From Ascidiimonas aurantiaca (lineage in GTDB: Bacteria; Bacteroidota; Bacteroidia; Flavobacteriales; Flavobacteriaceae): DNA of 64,000 bases. The notes beneath the pieces are model-generated. The model ran no database searches. It saw only the letters and a list, made by a program, of their open reading frames with translations, and had not been told where the DNA came from. A program made the translations under genes and the position numbers. The first letter of the stretch is position 1; each line of letters begins with the position of its first letter. The stretch lies in NCBI RefSeq assembly GCF_037646345.1, contig NZ_JBBEWR010000013.1:87240-151239 (forward strand), in the 5' to 3' direction. Positions 52,693 to 62,200 of the stretch are shown here, one piece after another.

Positions 52693-55600
52693 TGATTGAT
52701 TTATTAAACCGAATTACAGAGGAAGGAATTGTTTTAGACATTGTTGACGGGGAGCTAAAACTTTTTGCTGATCAGATAGACATTGACATTTCTCTATTAC
52801 AGGAAATAAAAGAGAATAAAAAAGAGATCGTAGCGTATCTTATTGAAACCGGTAGCCTTAGTACCAGAAAAAAGAAAGATACCCGCATACCCGCCGCTCC
52901 CGAAGCCAAAAGTTATCCGCTTTCTGACGGACAGCGCAGGCTTTGGATAATGAGTCAATATGAAGAAGGCGCTGCCGGGTACAATATGCCCTCCAAAGTA
53001 TATCTGGAAGGATCATATAGCACAGAAAGTATTACAGAGGCTATGAAAGCCGTAGTAGAAAGACATGAGATCCTGAGAACCGTTTTCAGGATGGATGAAG
53101 AAGGTATGGTAAGACAATGGGTATTGCCCGCAGCCAGCTTCTCCTTTGAAATAGATTATCAGGATTTTAGAGAACATGCAAACACCAGTCATTTGGTTAG
53201 CACCTATCTGGAAGCCGATTCTTATAACAGTTTTGACCTGGAGAACGGCCCGCTTTTCAGGGCAGCACTTCTACAGATCTCTGATGATGCCTATGTTTTT
53301 TATTACAATATGCATCATATTATAAGCGATGGCTGGTCAATGAATATTCTTGCAAGAGATATACTGGCATTCTATGAAGCACAGAAAACCAAAACCACTC
53401 CCGAGCTTCCTGAATTACATATACAGTATAAAGATTTTACCGTATGGCAACGCTCTTATTTAGAAGAAGATCGTATCAAGGAACACAGAAACTACTGGCA
53501 TGAAAAATTATCCGGAAATCTACCCGTTCTTGATTTTCCGTCAGCAAAATTCAGACCCGCAACCAAAACCTTTACAGGGAAAAGCCTGGGAACCCACTTG
53601 TCAGTCACCACGACCAAACGCCTTAAAAAATTTAGTCAGGAACAGGGAGGAAGTATGTTTATGGGGTTGCTCGCCGCCTGGAATGTACTCTGCTTTCGAT
53701 ATACTTCTGAGAATGATATTATAATAGGAAGTCCCGTAGCCGGCAGAGATCATGCAGATCTTGAAGATCAAATAGGCTTTTATGTGAATACATTGGCCCT
53801 TCGTAACCAGGTAGATGGTAAAGAGAGTTTTACCGAGTTTTTTCAAAGAGTTAAAACCACGACCCTGGAAGCTTATACCCATCAGGAGTATCCGTTTGAT
53901 AAAGTAGTAGAAGATCTTGATTTGACCTATGAAAAGGGAAGAAGCCCTGTATATGATGTTTCTCTTACCTATCACAACACATATGATAAACATGCTTTTG
54001 ATAAAGAAGAATATATAGAAAATGAAACGATAACAGATCTCGGGCCTCTTACCTGTAAAATAGATCTGGAATTGCATTTTAGAGAAACAGAGAATGCGTT
54101 CCATTTTATGGTTAACTATAATACCGATGTGTATGAGCAGGCTATGATAGAAAAACTCATGCTTCACTTTCGGGACCTGTTGCACCAGCTTTTAAATACC
54201 CCTCAGCTACCTCTGGAAGAAGTAGAGTTTATTTCAGAAAAAGAAAAGTACCAGATACTTTTTGAATTTAACGATGTCAAAACGCCTTACCCGGAAAATA
54301 AAACGCTTGTACAACTGTTTACGGAGCAGGCAGTAAAACATCCCGGTGCTATCGCATTAGTTTTTGAAAATACACAACTTACATACCAAGAGGTTGATGA
54401 AATATCTTCCAAATTGGCACGATACTTACAGGAGCAATATCACATTGAACCTGGTGATTATGTGGGGATCCTACTCAACAGAAGCGAATGGTCTGTACTA
54501 AGTATATTGGCTGTATTAAAAACAGGAGCAGCATATGTGCCGCTGGACCCGGAACTTCCCAATACACGAAAAAAATACATTGTGAATGATACCGAACTCA
54601 GGCTTCTTATCTCCGAGACAGAGTACATGTTTGAGTTGGGAGACTTCTACGAAGGTACCATATTCGCGGTAGATGTAGAGCAGAGTTTTCTGGAATGTGA
54701 ACCCACTATACATACTGTGAACACAGATCCGCAATCAGTAGCCTATGTAATGTACACTTCCGGCTCTACGGGGAACCCTAAAGGAGTGGTAATTACTCAA
54801 AAACCTATAATACGACTGGTTAAAAACACCAATTATATTAAGATAGACCAGGAAGATGCTATACTGGGGCTTTCCAACTTTTCTTTTGACGGCTCTACTT
54901 TTGATGTTTTTATGCCCTTGCTTAACGGAGCAACACTTGTAATTTCATCTAAAGATGTTTTTCTAGACCTGGACAAACTGGAAGCTCTCATTACAGAACA
55001 AAATATCAGTGCATTTTTCCTTACCACTGTGTTTTTTAATACTATTACAGAAGCAAGGCTCAACTCTTTGCAAAATTTGAAGTACATTTTGTTTGGAGGA
55101 GAATTGGTCTCTGTAAAACACGTTCGGGAATTTAAAGAGCAGTATCCTAAAGTACGGCTGCACCACGTGTATGGCCCAACTGAAAACACCACGTTCTCTA
55201 CATATTACCCCATTGAGACAGTTCCCGAAAATACAATAACCATTCCTATTGGGAGGCCTGTAGCCAACAGCACGGCATATATATTAGATGCTAATGATAA
55301 AATAGTACCCGTAGGTATTACAGGAGAAATATGCCTTGGAGGTGACGGCTTATCTGAAGGGTATTTGAAACAGGATGATCTTACCTCTGAGAAATTTGTA
55401 GAGAATCCCTATATAAAAGGAGCGTATTTCTATAGAACTGGGGATCTTGGTAAATGGATGCCTGACGGCAGTATCGTGTTTATGGGCAGAAAAGACCACC
55501 AGGTAAAAGTGCGTGGTCATCGTATTGAGCTCGGTGAAATAGAAAATGCACTTTTCAATTTAGAGTCTATAGAAAAAGCGGTAGTGACTGTGAGAGAAGC

Positions 55601-58600
55601 CACGGCTGGCGAAAAAGAACTGGTAGCGTATTTCATGTCACCGGGAGAAATTTCTGTGACCAATATTAATAACGCTTTGAAAGAGCGTCTTCCTCAATAT
55701 ATGTTACCGGCATATTATGTGCAGGTAAATGAGTTCCCGGTTACGTCTAACGGGAAAATAGACAAAAAACGTTTACCAGATCCTGCAGAGTCCAACCTTA
55801 CCCAATCGGGCAATTACATTGCGCCCAGGAATACCAGTGAGGAGAAACTTGCCGGGATATGGGCAGAGATACTTCAGAAAGAAAGAATTAGTATCAATGA
55901 TGACTTTTTTGATCTGGGCGGGCACAGCCTGAAAGTAACCCGGCTTATCAGTCAGATACATAAAGAATTCCAAGTTAAAATTGAACTCAAGGAACTTTTT
56001 ATTACCACAACCCTGGAAGGGCAGGCACAACTAATAGAAAATGCATTGACCACTTCTTATGCAGAGATCCCGGCAGTACCCGTACAGGAGTCATATCCCT
56101 TATCATCTTCGCAGTCAAGACTATGGATATTGAGCCAGTTTGAAGAAGCAAACATAGCGTATAATATGCCCGCCGTTTTTGAATTTGAAGGTGATCTGGA
56201 TTTTGAAGCACTTACCAAAGCTTTCAATACACTCATCAAAAGACATGAAAGTTTAAGAACTGTATTTGGGGCCGATGATGACGGAGTACCTTATCAGGTA
56301 GTGAAGCAACCGGAAGAAATGCCTTTTCAGTTAGAAGTAGCAGATTTTAGAAATGTTTCTGATCAAAAAGCAAAACTGAGAAAAGAGATACTTGAATACA
56401 CTGCACTGCCTTTTGATCTTTCCAAGGGCCCCTTATTAAAAGCAAAAGCATATACGGTTGAAGAGAACAAATGGATATTTAGTTATGTCATGCATCATAT
56501 TATTAGTGATGGCTGGTCTATAGATGTTTTTACCACCGAGCTTTTGAGTAACTACGATGCTTTTATAAACAACAGGGAACCTGAATATACTCCTCTGCGA
56601 ATTCATTATAAAGATTATGCCTGCTGGCAGAAAAAACAATTGGAAGAAGGGAATTTTGCAGCACATCGGGAATACTGGACAGAACAGTTAGGAGGTGATC
56701 TCCCCGTATTACAGCTTCCAACGGATAATCCGCGCCCTTTAATACAAACGTACAATGGCAGTGTAGTTCGTACCGGTTTTGATAAAGAACAAACGGCTGC
56801 ACTTAAGGCCCTATGTAAAGAGCAGGATGCCACCTTGTTCATGGGGCTGTTGTCATTACTAAACATTCTGGTGTACAGATATTCCAATTCAGAAGATATC
56901 ATTTTTGGAACCCCTATTGCCAACAGAGAACATGCAGACCTTGACGGGCAAATAGGGTTTTACCTCAATACACTGGCTTTGAGAACCCGATTGAAAGGGA
57001 CTGATAGCTTTAGAGAACTTTTGAAGAATGTACGGGAGCAGTCGCTTAACGCATACAGATATCAGGCTTTTCCTTTTGATGAGCTTATGATACTGTTGAA
57101 CATTAAGCGTAACATGAGCCGCAATCCCATTTTTGATATTACCATTGCCTTACAAAATGCGACCAATACATATATAGAGTATAGCAGCGAACAGATCGAA
57201 GGACTCAGAGTAGGCCGATATGAAGAGGAAGCACATAAAGTGAGCAAGTTTGATATGTCTTTCGATTTTAGGGAAATAGACGATGTTGTTGAGGTAGATA
57301 TGCAGTACAATACAGATATTTACAAGAAACAAACCGTTTCACAACTGCTGGTAGATCTTAAGTATCTCCTGGAAGCCGCAACCAAATCTCCCGATATGCC
57401 GGTTAATGAGCTTACCATGATAAGCCATGAGCAACAACAGGAAATACTGGCCCTTTTTGATAAGACAGAAGGATCAAACTATCAAAAAGAGTGTTTTACT
57501 ACCCTTTTTGAGAAACGGGTAACCGAGGTTCCCGAACAAATGGCACTGGTATTTGAAGACCGCTCATTAAGTTATTCAGACCTGAATGCCAAAGCTAATA
57601 AACTGGCAAGATTTATTACCAGAGAAGGAGCTTTTGAAAAAGATGCTATTGTTGGGGTAGAATTAGAAAGAAACGAATGGCTGGTGATAGGGCTTCTCGC
57701 TATACTTAAAACAGGAGCTGCATATTTACCTGTTGATATAGAATATCCGGAAGACCGTAAAACATTTATGACCTCACAAAGCGGGTGTCGTTACGTTCTA
57801 AACCGTGATGAAATCACCAAATTTCTTGAAAACGAGGCATCGTATTCTGGTGAAAACCTGGAAACGGTTATTACACCCCACCAGCTGGCATACGTTATAT
57901 ACACGTCAGGATCTACCGGAAAACCAAAAGGAGTTATGATAGAACAACACTCTTTTGCCAATTTTTCCCAAGCATATGCAAAAGTATTTGGATTAACTGA
58001 AAAAGACCGGGTTATCCAACAGTCATCTATTTCGTTTGATATGCACGTAATGGAGATTTTCCCAGCCTTATTGGGAGGGAGCACTCTTTTAATGGGAACC
58101 AACGGTGGTAGGGACATAGGGGAACTGAAGGCATTAGTAGAAGAGCATAACGCCACTGTACTTAGTGCAACACCCCAGGCACTCAATGAGCTTAATTCGC
58201 TGGAAATCAATTTAAACAATTTAAGATTGGTATTGAGTGGTGGCGATAAGTTTAACAAGTCTTTCGTAACATATTTTATAGGAAAAGTTGAGGTGTATGA
58301 TCTGTATGGACCCAGTGAGGTTACCGTTTGCAGTACATTTTTTAAAGTGGCAGACACAGAACAAAAAGTATCTATTGGTGAGCCCTGGCCCAATCGTCAG
58401 ATAATGATCCTTAATGAGGCAGGCAAATTACAACCTTACGGGGCTACCGGAGAGATCTGCATAAGCGGTTCCGGCCTCGCACGCGGATACCTTAATAATC
58501 CCGACATTACCCGTGAAAAGTTTGTGCCACACCCTTTTAAACCCGAGGTATTAATGTACCGAACAGGCGACCTGGGTAAATGCTTTTCAGACGGAAGTAT

Positions 58601-59234
58601 TGAGTTTGTAGGGAGAAAAGATGCACAGGTCAAAGTAAGGGGGTATCGTATTGAACTGGGTGAGATAGAAAGTACACTTCAAACCCACGCCAATATCCTA
58701 TCTGCCGTAGTTGATATTCATCAGGAAGAAGGAAAACCCAAAGAGCTTATAGCGTATTTTACCAGTAATGCTTCTTTAAACGCATCTGAGATAAGAGCAC
58801 ATCTTTCCGCTCAGTTGCCGGGGTATATGATCCCTTCTGTATTCATTAAACTAAAACAGGTGCCACTCACGGCCAATGGGAAAATCAATAAGAGTAAGCT
58901 AAGTCTTAAAAGTGGTGAGATGGTAGCTTCCGGAGTGCCGTATGAAGCACCGGGGAATCATATTGAAAAACAACTGGTAGCTATATGGGAAGAACTTCTC
59001 AAGAGAGAGAAAATTGGAATTAACGATAACTTCTTTGAGTTAGGGGGGCACAGCCTGACCGTTACGCGTTTGTTAATGGAAGTAGAGAGGGTGTATGATG
59101 TAAAAATAAGGATAAAGAACATTTTTGAGGACCCTACAGTGAGAGGCATTAGCGAGCAGATAGCCTTTCTTATAAAACAACGTGAACTTGAAGAGAATAG
59201 TGAGACACTAAAGGAAATAAACATCGACCTATGA
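52689..59234 (+). CDS. NRPS, modules 5 and 6 (docking-C-A-PCP-C-A-PCP)
   Basis: A 2181-residue synthetase. TubC-type docking domain (1-55), C1 (HHIISDG, H209), A1 (~543-1025), PCP1 (S1080), C2 (H1269), A2 (~1605-2070), PCP2 (S2122). By eye the specificity residues are D-G-F-F-L-G-V-T-F for module 5, close to the isoleucine code I remember (DGFFLGVVY), so a branched aliphatic residue is likely. For module 6 they are D-M-M-S-L-G-L-V-C, which I cannot match to any known code. There are no tailoring domains. The ATG overlaps the upstream stop by 4 bp. The tail ETLKEINIDL overlaps the next gene's start and is a likely docking strand. Confidence 0.92.
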   Translation: MMIDLLNRITEEGIVLDIVDGELKLFADQIDIDISLLQEIKENKKEIVAYLIETGSLSTRKKKDTRIPAAPEAKSYPLSDGQRRLWIMSQYEEGAAGYNMPSKVYLEGSYSTESITEAMKAVVERHEILRTVFRMDEEGMVRQWVLPAASFSFEIDYQDFREHANTSHLVSTYLEADSYNSFDLENGPLFRAALLQISDDAYVFYYNMHHIISDGWSMNILARDILAFYEAQKTKTTPELPELHIQYKDFTVWQRSYLEEDRIKEHRNYWHEKLSGNLPVLDFPSAKFRPATKTFTGKSLGTHLSVTTTKRLKKFSQEQGGSMFMGLLAAWNVLCFRYTSENDIIIGSPVAGRDHADLEDQIGFYVNTLALRNQVDGKESFTEFFQRVKTTTLEAYTHQEYPFDKVVEDLDLTYEKGRSPVYDVSLTYHNTYDKHAFDKEEYIENETITDLGPLTCKIDLELHFRETENAFHFMVNYNTDVYEQAMIEKLMLHFRDLLHQLLNTPQLPLEEVEFISEKEKYQILFEFNDVKTPYPENKTLVQLFTEQAVKHPGAIALVFENTQLTYQEVDEISSKLARYLQEQYHIEPGDYVGILLNRSEWSVLSILAVLKTGAAYVPLDPELPNTRKKYIVNDTELRLLISETEYMFELGDFYEGTIFAVDVEQSFLECEPTIHTVNTDPQSVAYVMYTSGSTGNPKGVVITQKPIIRLVKNTNYIKIDQEDAILGLSNFSFDGSTFDVFMPLLNGATLVISSKDVFLDLDKLEALITEQNISAFFLTTVFFNTITEARLNSLQNLKYILFGGELVSVKHVREFKEQYPKVRLHHVYGPTENTTFSTYYPIETVPENTITIPIGRPVANSTAYILDANDKIVPVGITGEICLGGDGLSEGYLKQDDLTSEKFVENPYIKGAYFYRTGDLGKWMPDGSIVFMGRKDHQVKVRGHRIELGEIENALFNLESIEKAVVTVREATAGEKELVAYFMSPGEISVTNINNALKERLPQYMLPAYYVQVNEFPVTSNGKIDKKRLPDPAESNLTQSGNYIAPRNTSEEKLAGIWAEILQKERISINDDFFDLGGHSLKVTRLISQIHKEFQVKIELKELFITTTLEGQAQLIENALTTSYAEIPAVPVQESYPLSSSQSRLWILSQFEEANIAYNMPAVFEFEGDLDFEALTKAFNTLIKRHESLRTVFGADDDGVPYQVVKQPEEMPFQLEVADFRNVSDQKAKLRKEILEYTALPFDLSKGPLLKAKAYTVEENKWIFSYVMHHIISDGWSIDVFTTELLSNYDAFINNREPEYTPLRIHYKDYACWQKKQLEEGNFAAHREYWTEQLGGDLPVLQLPTDNPRPLIQTYNGSVVRTGFDKEQTAALKALCKEQDATLFMGLLSLLNILVYRYSNSEDIIFGTPIANREHADLDGQIGFYLNTLALRTRLKGTDSFRELLKNVREQSLNAYRYQAFPFDELMILLNIKRNMSRNPIFDITIALQNATNTYIEYSSEQIEGLRVGRYEEEAHKVSKFDMSFDFREIDDVVEVDMQYNTDIYKKQTVSQLLVDLKYLLEAATKSPDMPVNELTMISHEQQQEILALFDKTEGSNYQKECFTTLFEKRVTEVPEQMALVFEDRSLSYSDLNAKANKLARFITREGAFEKDAIVGVELERNEWLVIGLLAILKTGAAYLPVDIEYPEDRKTFMTSQSGCRYVLNRDEITKFLENEASYSGENLETVITPHQLAYVIYTSGSTGKPKGVMIEQHSFANFSQAYAKVFGLTEKDRVIQQSSISFDMHVMEIFPALLGGSTLLMGTNGGRDIGELKALVEEHNATVLSATPQALNELNSLEINLNNLRLVLSGGDKFNKSFVTYFIGKVEVYDLYGPSEVTVCSTFFKVADTEQKVSIGEPWPNRQIMILNEAGKLQPYGATGEICISGSGLARGYLNNPDITREKFVPHPFKPEVLMYRTGDLGKCFSDGSIEFVGRKDAQVKVRGYRIELGEIESTLQTHANILSAVVDIHQEEGKPKELIAYFTSNASLNASEIRAHLSAQLPGYMIPSVFIKLKQVPLTANGKINKSKLSLKSGEMVASGVPYEAPGNHIEKQLVAIWEELLKREKIGINDNFFELGGHSLTVTRLLMEVERVYDVKIRIKNIFEDPTVRGISEQIAFLIKQRELEENSETLKEINIDL

Positions 59235-62200
59235 AAGAATTACTCAAACGAATTCAGGAACAGAACATCTTATTAAAGCTGGTTGACGGAGAGCTTAAGC
59301 TCTTTACTAACAACGCTGAGATTGATCCGGCAATCATATCCGAGATTCGGCAAAATAAACAGGCACTTATTCATTTTTTGTCTGATTTTGATGAAGATGA
59401 GGCGGCAGATACCAATAAAAAAGACATAGTTCCGGCAGAAAAATCGGAGCATTACCCGCTTTCATCATCTCAATTACGCATGTGGGTAGTAAGTCAGTTT
59501 GAAGAGGCCAGTCTTTCGTATCATATGCCCGGTGTTTTTAAACTGAAAGGAAAAATTGAGTTTACCAGGTTAGATAAAGCATTCAAAGACCTCATAGAGA
59601 GGCATGAAATATTGAGAACCCTGTTTAGGGAAGATACAGACGAAGTGCGGCAGTATATCCTTGAGCCTGAGGAGTTGGATTTTAGATTAGAAGAGGTAGA
59701 TCTTACCGGTACCACCGCGCAGGAACAAGCCGTAGATGCCGTTATAAAAGAAGATCTACAGGTAAAATTTGATCTGGAAGAAGGCCCTTTACTACGTGGA
59801 AAACTCATTCGCTTGTCTCCATCAGATTCTATATTTTATTGCACTATGCATCACCTTATCAGTGACGGGTGGTCTATGGAGGTAATGATACGGGAACTGA
59901 TGCTGTTGTATTACAGCTACGCAAAGCAAACGTCAATTACATTGCCACCACTAACAGTACAATATAAAGATTATGCTGTATGGCAACAGGAAAGATTAAA
60001 GGAAGGATATTTTGAAAAAGGGGCCGCCTACTGGAAAAATCAATTTGAAGGAGAATTACCAGTTCTGGCACACTTTGGAGATTACCCAAGACCTGCAACC
60101 AAAACCTATAACGGAGGGTATATTACGGGAAGTGTAAATGCCACTACTTATCGGTTATTTAAAGACTGGTGCCGTGAAAATAAAGGTACCTCCTTTATGG
60201 GAGCCGTAGCACTCGTAGGGGTATTACTCCATAAATACACTGCTCAGGAAGATATCATTATAGGAAGTCCGGTAGCAGGCCGTGAACATACCAGCCTTAA
60301 AGATCAAATAGGTTTTTATGTAAATACCCTCGCATTACGATTACGCTTTGATCGTAAAGACCCTTTTCAGAAGATGTTTGAAATGGTGAGAGACGTTACT
60401 ATGAATGCGTATGATCATCAGAATTATCCGTTTGATGAGTTGGTGGAAGCTCTTAAAATTGAACATGATTTTAGCCGCAGCCCTTTGTTTGACGTAATGG
60501 TGGTATTGCAAAATGCCAATGGCGGATTGAGCAACATTTCAGAAATGTCTGAAGAGTTCTCAGTAGAACCCTATGAAACCATGGGACTGGTAGGAAGTAA
60601 ATTTGATCTTTTGTTCTCTTTTGAAGAAACCAGCACCGACCTGAATATTAGACTGGAATATAATAAAGATATTTATGCACACGAGACTGCAGGCAGGCTC
60701 ATCATGCACCTGCAACAAATTATAGATATACTGGCGCATACCCCACGCACCCCTGTAAATAAGATACCATTTCTGAGCGCTTCAGAAGAATACAAGTTGC
60801 TGGAAGAGTTCAACAAAACAAAGGTGGCTTACCCGAGTGATAGCAATATACCGGAACTTTTCCGCCGGCAGGCAGAAAAAACACCAGATAAGATCGCCAT
60901 TATCAGTGGTGATGTGCATATGAGTTATGCAGAACTGGAGCAGTTATCAAATTCATTTGCTAACTATCTGGTTTCCGCACATCAGGTAGAGTTAGGAGAC
61001 TTTGTAGGCATCCGTTTGCCCAGAAACGAATGGCAGCTTATTACCGTGTTGGGAACTCTTAAGGCAGGGGCTGCCTATGTTCCCATAGATACCGATTATC
61101 CAAAAGAAAGGGTAGCTCATATGCTGGAAGACAGTGCCTGTAAACTTCTTGTTGAAGACCAGATACTTCAGGAATTCCAATCGCAACGCACTATTTTTTC
61201 AGAAGAGTTTGCTCTTAGGGACCTAGAACCCGATCACCTTGCCTATGTTATGTACACTTCCGGATCTACCGGCCAGCCCAAAGGGGCTATGATAGCACAT
61301 CAAAGTATAATAAGGCTGGTGAAAAACACCAATTATATAAACCTTACAGAGGAAGAAACCTTATTATCTACCGGGGCTTTTTCATTCGATGCGACCACTT
61401 TTGAGTTTTGGGGTATGCTCCTCAATGGTGGTAAACTGGTATTATGCGATCAGGATACATTGTTAGATTATGACAGGTTAACCCATATTATACGTGAGCA
61501 AGAAGTAACAGTTATGTGGTTTACTTCAGGTTGGTTAAATCTGTTGGTAGATGACCATATAGAGCTTTTTAAAAGTTTGCAAACCGTTTTGACCGGGGGC
61601 GATCGCTTATCAGTAAAACATATCAAAAAACTTTCCGAGACCTATCCGGCACTTACTTTAATAAATGCTTACGGGCCTACAGAGAATACTACTTTTTCAA
61701 TTACATATCAAATACAGGCACCCGTAAATACTGCCATCCCCATAGGAGTGCCAATAAATAACAGTACCGCCTATGTTTTTAATGAAGATTTACAACTTTG
61801 TCCCATAGGTGTTACCGGAGAATTATTTCTTGGAGGTGATGGTATATCTAAAGGGTATCTTAATCAACCGGAACTGAATGCTATAAAATTTATTAATAAT
61901 CCCTATAAAGAAGAAAGATTATACAGAACAGGTGACCTGGCTAAGGTACGCGCAAATGGGATTATAGATTTTGTAAGCAGGAAAGATACGCAAATGAAGA
62001 TCCGCGGGTACCGTATTGAGCCCGGAGAAATAGAACATCATTTACAGGAAGTAAACGAAATAGAATCGGCCATAGTAAGGGCCCATGAAAATGATCACGG
62101 ACTTAAGGAACTGGTGGCATATGTGGTAAGTGACCCTTCTTTAAATATTTCAGGATTACGATATAGCCTTTCAAAAGTGTTGCCGGCACATATGATCCCC

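Noticed and set aside
53601..54185. Minus-strand open frame of 194 codons within the modules 5-6 NRPS
   Set aside because: It lies fully opposite a well-defined condensation domain, and its Ile/Phe/Tyr-rich translation has no recognisable fold. Many similar frames occur opposite the NRPS genes.
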